From Vibrio coralliilyticus (GTDB lineage Bacteria > Pseudomonadota > Gammaproteobacteria > Enterobacterales > Vibrionaceae), in NCBI RefSeq assembly GCF_024449095.1, contig NZ_CP024627.1:3224001-3288000 (forward strand): DNA of 64,000 bases, read 5' to 3'. The position numbers and the translations under genes are program-made. Shown here in pieces: positions 41,908 through 56,358 of this stretch. The notes beneath the pieces were generated by a model, which was not told the origin of the DNA, made no database searches, and was given only the letters and a program-made list of their open reading frames with translations. Numbering within the stretch: position 1 is the stretch's first letter; each line of letters starts with the position of its first letter.

Positions 41908-42291
41908 TTAGCTCTTAATCAGTATTTGAAAGCCAATACCAGCCGCTGAGATACTAAGTATAACGTTTAATAGTACGTTGAGACCCATCTTAAAAAATGC
42001 ACCTTGCTGCATGAGTAATACATTATCCATGGAAAAAGTCGAAAAGGTCGTCAGAGCCCCAAGAAAGCCTAAGCCAACGATTTGTCGCCAAGGTTCGGTG
42101 GCCAACATTTCATTTTCAAATGCCGCGATCAGCAAGCCCATAATAAATGAGCCCACTACGTTGACCGTCAACGTACCATAGGGAAAACCACGCCCAAGTA
42201 AAACAACACACAGTTCGGAAATTAAATACCGAGAACACGCACCAAAGGCGCCACCCAAAGCGATAAAACCGAGAATCGAAAGTTGTCCCAT
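41908..42291 (-). CDS. crcB: CrcB/FluC fluoride channel
   Basis: ATG 42291 is chosen (MGQLSILGFIALGGAFGACS, 127 residues), because AGGAGG precedes it by four bases; the longer frame starts with TTG in the ribosome site. The protein has four membrane helices with GGAFGACSRYLI, YGTLTVNVVGSFIMG and GFLGALTTFSTFSMD, the FluC signature. It exports fluoride as a dual-topology dimer. No fluoride riboswitch is recognisable upstream. Confidence 0.95.
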   Translation of the reverse strand: MGQLSILGFIALGGAFGACSRYLISELCVVLLGRGFPYGTLTVNVVGSFIMGLLIAAFENEMLATEPWRQIVGLGFLGALTTFSTFSMDNVLLMQQGAFFKMGLNVLLNVILSISAAGIGFQILIKS

Positions 42292-42401
42292 GGTTCCTCC
42301 TGTCAAATTCTGCCGTATTGTATCTGGAATAAGGCTATTTTCGAATCAAAATCGCAACACATTATCTCAAATTAATTCTGAGATTTAAAAAGTTACAGGA
42401 G

Positions 42402-43784
42402 TCACTTTACTTCAATGTAACCCATTAATCCGGTTTTCATGTGTTCAATCACATGGCAGTGATACATCCAGCGCCCTGGATTATCTGCAACAAACGCCGC
42501 TTTGGCTCTACCGTTTTTACCTAGCAGTACGGTATCGGTATGGAACGGTTCTGCAATCTTTTTACCGTCCATTTCTAGAACTGTGAATGTATGACCATGG
42601 ATATGGATCGGGTGGTGATACTGGGTGACGTTCTTTAAGTCAAAAATATAAGTCTTCCCCAATTCAAGTGTTGCCAAAGGTGCTGGAATATTATTTTTGC
42701 TCATACCTTCCCATGACCGTTTATTGGTTAACCAGAATTTGGGCATAGCTTTACCATCTTTACTCGTTGGGGTAACCGCGCCCTCCCACTCAAAAACAAA
42801 GTCAATTTCCTCAGCATTAGCCAAATCAAGCTGAGGCACTGGATTCAATGGTAACTTGGGCAATGGTTGAGACTCAGGCAAAGAAGATTTAACAACGTCG
42901 AATTCACACAGATGGAATGGGAAACGTCCCTTCATTTGACGAACATAGACACGCTCACCAGCTTGAGGAGCAATAAGACCTATATCAACCCTCATTCCTG
43001 GGCCAATTTTATGCTGAGATAGCTTATAGGGCGTTTTTACCGGATTACCATCGATAGCGATGACCCATGCGTCAGCACCTTCCACTGCAATCGGGTAAGT
43101 AATAGTATTGTCGACATTTGCTATTCGCAACCGTGTGGTCGCTCTGGCCTTCAGTTGGTAAATCGGCTCATGTATACCGTTCACACTACTCCACTCCCCT
43201 GGAGTGCCCATTCGTGCACTCATACGCGGGATCATTAAGTCTTTCCACTGGCCTTGCTTGTCTAGGTGCCAGTGCTTAAGCATCAATTCATGCTCTTCAT
43301 CAAAGATAACAGGCTGGCTCTCTTCAACAATGATCAATCCTACCAATCCCATTCCAAGTTGCTTCACACTGTTCATGTGCGGGTGATACCAGAATGTGCC
43401 GGCATCAGGTGGTGTAAATTCATAGCTGAATGTCTCACCTGGCATGATAGGTGGCTGGCTAAGAAATGGGACGCCATCCATCTCAATAGGAATTCTCAGT
43501 CCATGCCAATGGATGGTAGTCGGCTCTGATAGTTTGTTAGTGAATCTTATGGTAACTGGCTCACCTTGACGGCAACGGATCGTAGGCGCAGGAATCTGCC
43601 CGTTGAATCCAAGCACTTGGGTTTGATAACCAGGCACCAATTCTGCAGTCGCAGGTTCAGCCGTAATATCGTAGACATAACGCCCTTGCGAATCAGTAGA
43701 CCGGTTCATTGAACAAGCAGGAAGTACACTAAGAGCAGAAATAGCGAGTGAGGATTGCAAGAAGCGACGACGAGAGATTTCCAT
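42402..43784 (-). CDS. Tat-exported multicopper oxidase
   Basis: The 460-residue protein starts with a twin-arginine signal (SRRRFLQSSLAISALSVLPA), and the Cys after the helix (ACS) could be lipidated. Three cupredoxin domains carry all copper ligands: TIHWHGLRIP, TFWYHPHMNSV, HHPIHIHGHTF and WMYHCHVIEHMKTGLMGYI, i.e. type 1, 2 and 3 sites. Similar enzymes (CueO, CopA-like, laccases) oxidise Cu(I) or phenols in the periplasm. Methionine-rich CueO loops are absent, so a copper-tolerance role is not certain. It has no obvious operon partner. Confidence 0.9.
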   Translation of the reverse strand: MEISRRRFLQSSLAISALSVLPACSMNRSTDSQGRYVYDITAEPATAELVPGYQTQVLGFNGQIPAPTIRCRQGEPVTIRFTNKLSEPTTIHWHGLRIPIEMDGVPFLSQPPIMPGETFSYEFTPPDAGTFWYHPHMNSVKQLGMGLVGLIIVEESQPVIFDEEHELMLKHWHLDKQGQWKDLMIPRMSARMGTPGEWSSVNGIHEPIYQLKARATTRLRIANVDNTITYPIAVEGADAWVIAIDGNPVKTPYKLSQHKIGPGMRVDIGLIAPQAGERVYVRQMKGRFPFHLCEFDVVKSSLPESQPLPKLPLNPVPQLDLANAEEIDFVFEWEGAVTPTSKDGKAMPKFWLTNKRSWEGMSKNNIPAPLATLELGKTYIFDLKNVTQYHHPIHIHGHTFTVLEMDGKKIAEPFHTDTVLLGKNGRAKAAFVADNPGRWMYHCHVIEHMKTGLMGYIEVK

Positions 43785-43986
43785 ATTCTGATAACTATTA
43801 TTGGTTCATTAGCAAAATGTAACAAATAATTAAGAATAATACTCACTAGAAAAGTAATTTTTAATGCCACTTATTATCACTGGATAAATGACAGATAAGA
43901 AAGAAAATAATAGCCCATGTCTTTGACTATTGAGTTATCTCGGGCGAGTTACGACTCTACAGATTAGACATTCATAGTTGGAACGA

Positions 43987-44016
43987 AAAAGGCTCTAGTC
44001 TTTCGACTAGAGCCTT
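43987..44016 (-). terminator. terminator after tRNA-Trp
   Basis: Stem AAGGCTCTAGTC/GACTAGAGCCTT with loop TTTC and a T5 tail on the minus strand, six bases beyond the tRNA 3' end. Confidence 0.9.
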
Positions 44017-44021
44017 AAATA

Positions 44022-44098
<77 letters not shown>

Positions 44099-44118
44099 AA
44101 ATTCTCTACAATCAGGTT

Positions 44119-44207
44119 CGAATGGATTAGAACTCCCAACACGCCCTATCACAAGGTATCTGGGGAATCCACTGCTCTTTATTCTTTCGAATTAGAGCTA
44201 CACCACT
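44119..44207 (-). pseudogene. degenerate tRNA-Trp copy (tRNA pseudogene)
   Basis: The stretch repeats much of the neighbouring tRNA-Trp: AACTCCCAACACGC, GGAATCC, CTGCTCT and TAGAGCTACACCACT all align with the functional gene. But the acceptor stem cannot pair (AGTGGTG faces an unrelated sequence), extra bases sit in the anticodon stem region and the D region, and no CCA follows. It is most likely a decayed tandem duplicate. It lies between the terminator-like hairpin at 44236 and the intact gene. Confidence 0.8.
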
Positions 44208-44235
44208 GTAGAATCTTTTCAGATTTTAGATTCGA

Positions 44236-44260
44236 AAAAACCTCGCTATAAGCGAGGCTT
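44236..44260 (-). terminator. rRNA operon terminator after tRNA-Asp
   Basis: Stem GCCTCGC/GCGAGGT-type (CCTCGC TATAA GCGAGG) followed by TTTTTTCG on the minus strand, 10 bases past the tRNA-Asp CCA. It may be partial if tRNA-Trp is read from the same promoter; otherwise tRNA-Trp needs its own promoter. Confidence 0.75.
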
Positions 44261-44269
44261 CGAAATAAG

Positions 44270-44346
44270 TGGCGGAGCGGACGGGACTCGAACCCGCGAC
44301 CCCCGGCGTGACAGGCCGGTATTCTAACCAACTGAACTACCGCTCC
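44270..44346 (-). tRNA. aspT: tRNA-Asp (GTC)
   Basis: 77 nt with encoded CCA. Acceptor GGAGCGG/CCGCTCC; anticodon loop CTGTCAC gives GTC (Asp). T loop TTCGAGT. Located 32 bases behind 5S, as the distal tRNA of the operon. Confidence 0.98.
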
Positions 44347-44378
44347 GCACTGGTTAGACTTAAAGTCTAAATTTAAAG

Positions 44379-44494
44379 CCTGGCGATGTCCTACTCTCAC
44401 ATGGGGAAGCCCCACACTACCATCGGCGCTATTGCGTTTCACTTCTGAGTTCGGCATGGGATCAGGTGGGTCCACAACGCTATGGTCGCCAAGC
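44379..44494 (-). rRNA. rrf: 5S ribosomal RNA
   Basis: Sequence from GCTTGGCGACCATAGCGTTG through CTGATCCCATGCCGAACTCA to GAGAGTAGGACATCGCCAGG on the minus strand is the standard Vibrio 5S, about 116 nt. Ends are set by the terminal helix (GCTTGGCG/CGCCAGGC) and could shift by a base or two. Confidence 0.96.
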
Positions 44495-44584
44495 AAATTC
44501 TTTAATCTGGAAAGCTGTTAATGCGTTCTCTACACATTCAATCTGTTCTACTTTGAGTCCATCAAAACCCTTTGGGTGTTGTAT

Positions 44585-47471
<2,887 letters not shown>

Positions 47472-47699
47472 ATACAACCCCAAAGGGTCTTTGTTAAACA
47501 ACCAAAGTTGTCTGCCATTATTTAAACATGATGCAGACTCGATTTTGCCGGACTCAAATATTAAACATCACAAGGATGTTTCCAAGAACACTTGAATGTG
47601 TGTTGGTACCTAATTCAAAGAATTAGGATTTGAGAACTTTTATTGAATAACAACGCATCTCAAAGAGATGGGGATTGTTGTTATTCGTCAGCTTTCCAA

Positions 47700-47714
47700 A
47701 TTGTTAAAGAGCTA
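47700..47714 (-). promoter_or_regulatory. boxA antitermination site in the 16S-23S spacer
   Basis: GCTCTTTAACAAT on the minus strand, the Nus-factor boxA consensus, between tRNA-Ala and 23S. It keeps the polymerase antiterminated into the 23S gene. The rest of the 47472-47765 spacer shows no gene. Confidence 0.85.
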
Positions 47715-47765
47715 GATTCATTTAAGAACCATTTTTAAGAACACTTAAGCAAGTATGCTTAAAGA

Positions 47766-47841
47766 TGGTGGAGCTAAGCAGGATCGAACTGCTGACCTCC
47801 TGCGTGCAAGGCAGGCGCTCTCCCAGCTGAGCTATAGCCCC
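47766..47841 (-). tRNA. alaT: tRNA-Ala (TGC)
   Basis: 76 nt with encoded CCA. Acceptor GGGGCTA/TAGCTCC (one mismatch-like G-T); anticodon loop TTGCACG gives TGC (Ala). T loop TTCGATC. It sits in the 16S-23S spacer behind tRNA-Ile, the usual Ile-Ala spacer type. Confidence 0.98.
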
Positions 47842-47883
47842 ATCAAGGTGTCGATACTGTTGCCAATCTCCTGGGAGGAAGAT

Positions 47884-47960
47884 TGGTGGGTCTGAGTGGA
47901 CTTGAACCACCGACCTCTCGCTTATCAGGCGAACGCTCTAACCACCTGAGCTACAGACCC
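47884..47960 (-). tRNA. ileT: tRNA-Ile (GAT)
   Basis: 77 nt with encoded CCA. Acceptor GGGTCTG/CAGACCC; anticodon loop CTGATAA gives GAT (Ile). The D arm AGCTCAGGTGGTTAGAGC and T loop TTCAAGT match gamma-proteobacterial tRNA-Ile. First tRNA after 16S. Confidence 0.98.
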
Positions 47961-48026
47961 AGTATCGTCTCTTAAACTACATAAACCATCAATCTGTGTG
48001 GACACTCATCGTGAGTAATCATCGTA

Positions 48027-49578
<1,552 letters not shown>

Positions 49579-49747
49579 AAGATTTTGTCGGCTCAATGAA
49601 TACTGAACATTACATAAAGTAATGTTTGAATTGACTGTGCTGAATCCGAAGATTCAATGGTCACTTCGTATCATTGAAACCTAAATTGATACCGAAGTAT
49701 CGAATTGGATTATCATCAACGAGTGCCCACACAGATTGATAGGTTTA

Positions 49748-49762
49748 TATTGTTAAAGAGCT
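49748..49762 (-). promoter_or_regulatory. leader boxA of the rRNA operon
   Basis: AGCTCTTTAACAATAT on the minus strand, about 40 bases after promoter P2, matches boxA. It loads the Nus antitermination complex before 16S. The 16S leader between 49579 and 49747 contains processing-stem sequence but no gene. Confidence 0.85.
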
Positions 49763-49794
49763 TTCGTTTTAAGTCTTACTCAAAACGGACGGCC

Positions 49795-49822
49795 ATTTTA
49801 GCGAGATAAAGTTTAGTGTCAA
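49795..49822 (-). promoter_or_regulatory. rRNA promoter P2
   Basis: TTGACA (49817-49822) and TAAAAT (49795-49800) with a 16-base spacer, followed by the GC-rich discriminator GGCCGTCC, typical of stringently controlled rRNA promoters. Confidence 0.85.
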
Positions 49823-49923
49823 CCACTTTTTTCAAACTTTATTCAAGCGTTTCCACTTGGCTAATTGACCTTGCTAACTGGCCTAACATTTCTGTTGAAG
49901 CGTTGCCGTGTCAGCGAGGGGGC

Positions 49924-49951
49924 ATTATAGAGATAGAGATTATCTTGGCAA
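49924..49951 (-). promoter_or_regulatory. rRNA promoter P1
   Basis: TTGCCA (49946-49951) and TATAAT (49924-49929), 16-base spacer, GC-rich discriminator GCCCCCTCGCTGACACGGC just as in E. coli rrn P1. A-rich sequence upstream suits an UP element. The 49952-50030 gap holds this element and the hemG 3' flank. Confidence 0.88.
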
Positions 49952-50030
49952 CTCTTTTTCTCGATTTTTCTGTATTTTTTTACCTTTCGGTGAAACCTTA
50001 ACCTCTAATGACCAAATTTCACCTTTATAT

Positions 50031-50558
50031 TCACAAATTACTAAATTTTTGAGCAAATAATGTAACTTTTTCCCAGTTGGTGTATTCAACTTCCTTGCTG
50101 GTATCCGTCTCTCCTCCAGTCATATTCATAATGAACTTAATCATCATTTTATCGAACCAGTTATAACGAGGGTAATAGAGCGCACCGGCAAACACACCAA
50201 TTAACTCCGGCTTCCAAGGAGACTTGATCAAGAATTTGCGAATATATGCGCTACCTTCAGGAGTATCTTTCCCTTGGTCTTCCTTCCTCGCAGTCAAATT
50301 AACGCAAAAGAAAGCAACCTTACTCGACTCTAACTCTTGCCTATATTGCTCTATAAACTGATAAAGCCGCTTATTTAAATGACCATATCGGATTGATGCG
50401 CCAATCAAAACCTTGTCATACAATTCAAAATTAATGTTTTCAGCACTGTGTAAATCCAGCGTTTCCACATCAAATTGTGAAAGCTCTTGCTCTATATAAC
50501 GAAGGATCTTTTTGGTTTGCCCTTCACGGGAAGAATAAAGAAATAGTGCTTTGGTCAC
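50031..50558 (-). CDS. hemG: HemG, menaquinone-dependent protoporphyrinogen IX dehydrogenase
   Basis: This 175-residue long-chain flavodoxin begins ALFLYSSREGQTKKILRYIE (FMN phosphate loop) and has VLIGASIRYGHLNKRLYQFI, FFCVNLTARK and FAGALYYPRYNWFDKMMIKF. It oxidises protoporphyrinogen IX for heme synthesis and passes electrons to quinones. It sits next to trkH and directly upstream of the rRNA operon, as in E. coli (yigZ-trkH-hemG-rrsA). Confidence 0.96.
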   Translation of the reverse strand: MTKALFLYSSREGQTKKILRYIEQELSQFDVETLDLHSAENINFELYDKVLIGASIRYGHLNKRLYQFIEQYRQELESSKVAFFCVNLTARKEDQGKDTPEGSAYIRKFLIKSPWKPELIGVFAGALYYPRYNWFDKMMIKFIMNMTGGETDTSKEVEYTNWEKVTLFAQKFSNL

Positions 50559-50567
50559 ATAAGCTCC

Positions 50568-52025
50568 TTAACTGCGCCAAAATGTTGGAGTGAGTAGAAT
50601 CAGTAAAGTGAATATCTCAAGACGCCCAAACAGCATAGAGACAATTAATACCCATTTGGCTTTATCGTTAACATCACCGAAATGCAATGCCACTTCTCCT
50701 AAACCTGGGCCAAGGTTATTGAGCGTAGCTGCCACTGCAGAAAAGGCACTTAACTCATCCATACCTGTCGCGATTAGTCCCAGCATGCATACCACAAACA
50801 CCAAAGCGTAAGCAGAAAAGAACCCCCATACAGCATCGACTACACGTTGAGAGAGTGCAGTTCCACCTACTTTGATCGTGTAAACCGCTCTTGGATGTAC
50901 CAAACGTTTTAGCTCGCGCGCACCTTGCAAAGTGAGTAATAAAATACGAATAACTTTCATCCCTCCCCCCGTTGAACCGGCACAGCCTCCGATAAAGGAA
51001 GAAAATAGCAAAAGTACGGGTAAGAAAAGCGGCCACTCGGAGAACCCTGTGGTCGTAAAACCAGCCGTAGTAGAAATTGAAACGGTCTGAAATAACGCCT
51101 GATCAAAAGCATCATAGACAGAGTTATAAGAGTGATGATTAAGCAGAATCAGAAAGCACACTACAAATAACAGTGCCTGAATGAAGATAAAAGCTCGGAA
51201 CTCTGGATCTTTCCAATAGTATTTAGGATGAACACCACCGGATGCAAACGCAGCAAAGTGCAAAGAATAGTTACACGCAGAAATGAGTAAGAACACCACG
51301 GTAATCATGTTAATCGCGTAGCTATCAAAGTAGCCCATGCTGGCGTCATGCGTAGAAAAACCACCAATTGCGATAGTGGAAAAACTATGACCTATCGCGT
51401 CAAACGGCGTCATGCCCGCTAACCAGAATGCCAAGGCACACGCAATCGTTAAGCTCAAATAGATGTACCACAGCGCTTTTGCGGTTTCAGCAATCCTAGG
51501 CGTCATCTTACTGTCTTTGACTGGACCTGGAATCTCCGCGCGGTACAACTGCATGCCACCAATACCTAGTACAGGCAGAATTGCCACAGCAAGTACGATG
51601 ATCCCCATTCCACCGAACCACTGTAGAAACTGACGATAAAACAATAGTGCCTTGGGAAGCTCATCAAGACCAACAATCACCGTTGCTCCTGTAGTCGTCA
51701 GCGCAGAAAAAGATTCAAAAAAAGCGTCTGTCACTGACACATTAGGATTATCAGAAAGCAAGAAAGGAATCGAACCCGCACTACCAATAACCGTCCAAAA
51801 CAATACAACAATCAGAAAACCGTCTCTGGCTTTGAGTTCATGTTTATGACGGCGATTTGGCCACCAGCAGATAGCGCCACAGATGAGCAGAACAAAGAAA
51901 GTCGTAACAAAAGGCACACCTGCACCGTCACGATAAATCAACGCGACCAGCGCAGGCGCTAGCATTGAGACACTAAAAAGAGCGAGCAATAGCCCGACAA
52001 TACGAATTATTGAACGAAACTGCAT
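50568..52025 (-). CDS. trkH: TrkH potassium uptake channel subunit
   Basis: A 485-residue membrane protein with the four-repeat selectivity filter pattern: ALTTTGATVI, TIAIGGFSTHD, SISTTAGFTTTGF and TLNNLGPGLGEV. GCAGSTGGGMKVIR lies in the conserved cytosol-facing part. TrkH forms the low-affinity potassium uptake pore with the NAD-binding subunit TrkA, encoded elsewhere. It precedes hemG on the same strand, nine bases apart, so the two are probably co-transcribed. Confidence 0.96.
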   Translation of the reverse strand: MQFRSIIRIVGLLLALFSVSMLAPALVALIYRDGAGVPFVTTFFVLLICGAICWWPNRRHKHELKARDGFLIVVLFWTVIGSAGSIPFLLSDNPNVSVTDAFFESFSALTTTGATVIVGLDELPKALLFYRQFLQWFGGMGIIVLAVAILPVLGIGGMQLYRAEIPGPVKDSKMTPRIAETAKALWYIYLSLTIACALAFWLAGMTPFDAIGHSFSTIAIGGFSTHDASMGYFDSYAINMITVVFLLISACNYSLHFAAFASGGVHPKYYWKDPEFRAFIFIQALLFVVCFLILLNHHSYNSVYDAFDQALFQTVSISTTAGFTTTGFSEWPLFLPVLLLFSSFIGGCAGSTGGGMKVIRILLLTLQGARELKRLVHPRAVYTIKVGGTALSQRVVDAVWGFFSAYALVFVVCMLGLIATGMDELSAFSAVAATLNNLGPGLGEVALHFGDVNDKAKWVLIVSMLFGRLEIFTLLILLTPTFWRS

Positions 52026-52070
52026 GAACTGATGATTACTGAAGCTGAGCTTCCGACTTCCTGATTATCT

Positions 52071-52694
52071 TTATTTTCCGTCTAAAGAGGTAACCAAAGC
52101 CTTGGCTCCACTTTTGTTGATTATGGTTTGGGTAAAGTCACTTACATAGCGAAGTTCAATTTCCACGACCATCTTTACTTGTTCACTATAGTCAGTCTCC
52201 ACTTCTTGCGCGCTAAATTGCGGCAGTAAAGCCTGAACAATAGTCATAAAGCCATAGTCTAACTCCACTAATAGCTTTGTGGTTATTTTTTTCTCAATTG
52301 TTTGAAGCAACTTGAGTGCCTGCTGAACACCACCACCATACGCTTTGACTAAGCCACCAGTACCAAGTTTTATTCCACCAGAGTATCGAGTCACTACAGC
52401 CGAAATCTCACCCACTCCGGAACCTGATAGTTGAGCTAAGATGGGTTTGCCTGCCGTGCCAGAAGGTTCACCATCATCACTAAACCCCCATTTCATTGAA
52501 TCTTCAGGTCGACCTGCGACAAACCCCCAGCAGTTGTGTCTGGCACCTGAATGTTGTGCTTTAACCTGCTCAACAAACGCCTTGGCAGCTTCGACAGATG
52601 GAGTATGCGCTAGCTGGGTAATAAAGACACTTTTCTTAATTTCTTCTTCGAATAGAGCAAGTTGAGCGGGGATAAGATAGGGCAGATCGTTCAT
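52071..52694 (-). CDS. yigZ: YigZ, IMPACT-family protein
   Basis: The 207-residue protein has the IMPACT domain: KKSVFITQLAHTPSVEAAKA, ARHNCWGFVAG, WGFSDDGEPSGTAGKPIL and AVVTRYSGGIKLGTGGLVKA, then a DUF1949-type C-terminal domain. Related eukaryotic IMPACT proteins modulate Gcn2; the bacterial role is not settled. It is ahead of trkH by 45 bases. In E. coli pepQ lies between yigZ and fadB; here no gene is present in that spacer. Confidence 0.92.
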   Translation of the reverse strand: MNDLPYLIPAQLALFEEEIKKSVFITQLAHTPSVEAAKAFVEQVKAQHSGARHNCWGFVAGRPEDSMKWGFSDDGEPSGTAGKPILAQLSGSGVGEISAVVTRYSGGIKLGTGGLVKAYGGGVQQALKLLQTIEKKITTKLLVELDYGFMTIVQALLPQFSAQEVETDYSEQVKMVVEIELRYVSDFTQTIINKSGAKALVTSLDGK

Positions 52695-52836
52695 GGCATT
52701 ACGTCACTTTTCATTATCTTACCAGTCTACCATGAAACCCAATTAGCGCGCTTAAAAGATCAGCGGCAGCGCACAATGTTAAACACTTGTTTAAAAAATG
52801 TATTGAATTTAATTTTAGCTGAGTCCAAACTAAAAC

Positions 52837-52853
52837 CACTGGTCTAACCAGAA
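52837..52853 (+). promoter_or_regulatory. FadR-type operator upstream of fadB
   Basis: CACTGGTCTAACCAGAA fits the FadR consensus (CTGGT, three bases, ACCAG) at 52837-52853, about 100 bases before fadB. FadR would repress fadBA until long-chain acyl-CoA binds. The same spacer has a hairpin CCGACC/GGTCGG in the presumed 5' UTR (about 52880-52902). Confidence 0.75.
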
Positions 52854-52942
52854 TAAAAATAAAGCGACATTTCTATATGCCGACCACAAGCCTGAGGTCG
52901 GTGTACGCGCAATCCCAAGATTGTATGTCATGGAGATAGATA

Positions 52943-55114
52943 ATGATTTACCAAGCCGAAACCCTACAGGTAAAGGAATTACACGACGGTATCGCTGAGC
53001 TCAGTTTCTGCTCACCCAATTCTGTCAACAAGCTCGACCTCGCCACTCTTGAATCACTCGATAAAGCACTCGATGCTCTGAATGCCCATCAAGGCCTCAA
53101 GGGTCTGCTGCTGACATCAGATAAAGACGCTTTTATAGTTGGCGCAGATATCACTGAGTTTTTAAGCCTGTTTGCCAAAGAAGAAGCCGAACTCGATAAG
53201 TGGCTGCAGTTTGCTAACAGCATCTTCAATAAACTTGAAGACTTGCCTGTCCCTACACTTTCCGTGCTGAAAGGCCATACTCTTGGCGGTGGATGTGAGT
53301 GCGTACTTGCTACCGACATGCGCATTGGTGACAAAACCACCAGCATTGGCTTACCAGAAACTAAACTCGGAATCATGCCTGGCTTTGGCGGCTGTGTACG
53401 CCTGCCCCGCGTCATTGGTGCTGACAGTGCAATGGAAATCATCACGCAAGGTAAAGCTTGCCGCGCAGATGAAGCACTGAAAATTGGCTTACTTGATGCT
53501 GTGGTTGACAGTGAGTCATTGTATGAATCTGCGCTAGCAACGCTTACCCAAGCGATTAATGAGAAGCTTGATTGGCAGCAGCGCCGCAAACAAAAAACCT
53601 CTCCACTTACTCTCAGTAAGTTAGAAGCGATGATGAGCTTCACGATGGCGAAGGGCCTAGTGGCACAAAAAGCAGGTCCGCACTACCCTGCACCGATGAA
53701 AGCGGTCATCGCCATTGAAGAAGGTTCACGTTTTGCACGTAATGAAGCCCTAGATATTGAGCGTAAGTACTTCATCAAATTAGCTAAGTCCGAAGAAGCG
53801 AAAGCACTGGTTGGTCTTTTCCTTAATGACCAGTACATCAAAGGTATTGCCAAGAAAGCAGCGAAAAACGCTAACAAGCAAACTGAACGCGCAGCGGTGC
53901 TCGGTGCAGGCATTATGGGTGGCGGTATTGCTTACCAATCAGCCCTAAAAGGCGTGCCGGTTATGATGAAAGACATCGCTCAGGCATCTTTAGATCTCGG
54001 TATGACAGAGGCGTCTAAGCTGCTTAATAAGCGCTTGTCACGCGGCCGTATCGATGGATTTAAGATGGCTGGTATCCTAGCGTCGATTACACCTAGTCTA
54101 CATTACGCCGGGATTGAAAATTCGGATGTGATTGTTGAAGCTGTGGTAGAAAACCCGAAAGTAAAAGCCGCAGTATTAAGTGAAGTAGAACAGCAGGTCA
54201 GCGAAGATACTGTTATCACTTCCAATACTTCAACGATCCCAATCAACTTACTGGCGAAGTCTCTTAAGCGTCCTGAAAATTTCTGTGGTATGCACTTCTT
54301 TAATCCAGTCCACAGAATGCCGCTGGTTGAAATCATTCGCGGTGAAAAGACCTCGGATGAAACCATCAATCGTGTTGTTGCTTACGCCGCGAAGATGGGT
54401 AAATCACCAATCGTGGTCAATGACTGTCCAGGTTTCTTCGTTAACCGCGTGCTATTCCCATACTTCGGTGGTTTCAGCATGTTGCTTCGTGACGGTGCAG
54501 ACTTCACCAAAGTCGACAAAGTCATGGAGCGTCAGTTTGGTTGGCCAATGGGCCCAGCTTACCTGCTAGATGTAGTAGGTATTGATACTGCTCACCATGC
54601 CCAAGCGGTGATGGCACAAGGCTTCCCTGAACGCATGGGTAAGTCAGATCGCGATGCGATTGATGCTCTGTTCGACGCCAATAAATACGGACAGAAGAAT
54701 GGCAGCGGTTTCTACAGCTACAGCGTAGATAAGCGCGGTAAACCGAAGAAAGCCTTCACCGACGAAATTCTACCTATCCTGTCGGAAGTCTGTAGCCAAA
54801 CTCAAGAGTTCGATGACCAAACCATCATTCAACGTATGATGATTCCTATGATCAACGAAGTGGTACTTTGCCTACAAGAAAACATTATTGCCTCTCCACA
54901 AGAAGCCGATATGGCATTAGTGTACGGCTTAGGCTTCCCTCCATTCCGCGGCGGGGTGTTCCGTTACTTAGATAGTGTGGGCATTGCTGAATATATCGCG
55001 ATGGCAGAACAGTACCAAACGCTCGGTGCTATGTATCAGGTTCCACAAATGCTGATTGATATGGCTGCTAAAGGTGAAACCTTCTACGGCACTCAGCAAC
55101 AAGGTTCTATCTAA
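52943..55114 (+). CDS. fadB: FadB, fatty acid oxidation complex alpha subunit
   Basis: The 723-residue multifunctional enzyme has an N-terminal enoyl-CoA hydratase/isomerase (about 1-190: [33 protein letters not shown]). Its 3-hydroxyacyl-CoA dehydrogenase (about 310-720) has the NAD loop [19 protein letters not shown] and the catalytic His in [19 protein letters not shown]-terminal helical part ([13 protein letters not shown]) docks the thiolase. It carries out hydration and oxidation of fatty acyl-CoA together with FadA, 12 bases downstream. Confidence 0.98.
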   Translation: MIYQAETLQVKELHDGIAELSFCSPNSVNKLDLATLESLDKALDALNAHQGLKGLLLTSDKDAFIVGADITEFLSLFAKEEAELDKWLQFANSIFNKLEDLPVPTLSVLKGHTLGGGCECVLATDMRIGDKTTSIGLPETKLGIMPGFGGCVRLPRVIGADSAMEIITQGKACRADEALKIGLLDAVVDSESLYESALATLTQAINEKLDWQQRRKQKTSPLTLSKLEAMMSFTMAKGLVAQKAGPHYPAPMKAVIAIEEGSRFARNEALDIERKYFIKLAKSEEAKALVGLFLNDQYIKGIAKKAAKNANKQTERAAVLGAGIMGGGIAYQSALKGVPVMMKDIAQASLDLGMTEASKLLNKRLSRGRIDGFKMAGILASITPSLHYAGIENSDVIVEAVVENPKVKAAVLSEVEQQVSEDTVITSNTSTIPINLLAKSLKRPENFCGMHFFNPVHRMPLVEIIRGEKTSDETINRVVAYAAKMGKSPIVVNDCPGFFVNRVLFPYFGGFSMLLRDGADFTKVDKVMERQFGWPMGPAYLLDVVGIDTAHHAQAVMAQGFPERMGKSDRDAIDALFDANKYGQKNGSGFYSYSVDKRGKPKKAFTDEILPILSEVCSQTQEFDDQTIIQRMMIPMINEVVLCLQENIIASPQEADMALVYGLGFPPFRGGVFRYLDSVGIAEYIAMAEQYQTLGAMYQVPQMLIDMAAKGETFYGTQQQGSI

Positions 55115-56302
<1,188 letters not shown>

Positions 56303-56323
56303 AGTGCCGATCGTAAGAAAAGC

Positions 56324-56351
56324 AAAGCGCCAGTAAGAACTGGCGCTTTTT
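56324..56351. terminator. bidirectional terminator after fadA
   Basis: Stem AAAGCGCCAGT/ACTGGCGCTTT with loop AAGA and T5 tail, between fadA and the convergent punR gene. Confidence 0.88.
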
Positions 56352-56358
56352 GAACCCC

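Noticed and set aside
42310..42401. Possible fluoride riboswitch upstream of crcB
   Set aside because: The conserved fluoride aptamer pattern is not recognisable there; only an AT-rich ATCTCA/TGAGAT stem is seen.
49816..50001. 61-codon plus-strand frame in the rRNA promoter region
   Set aside because: It overlaps the rrn P1 and P2 promoters on the other strand, which fully explain the sequence.
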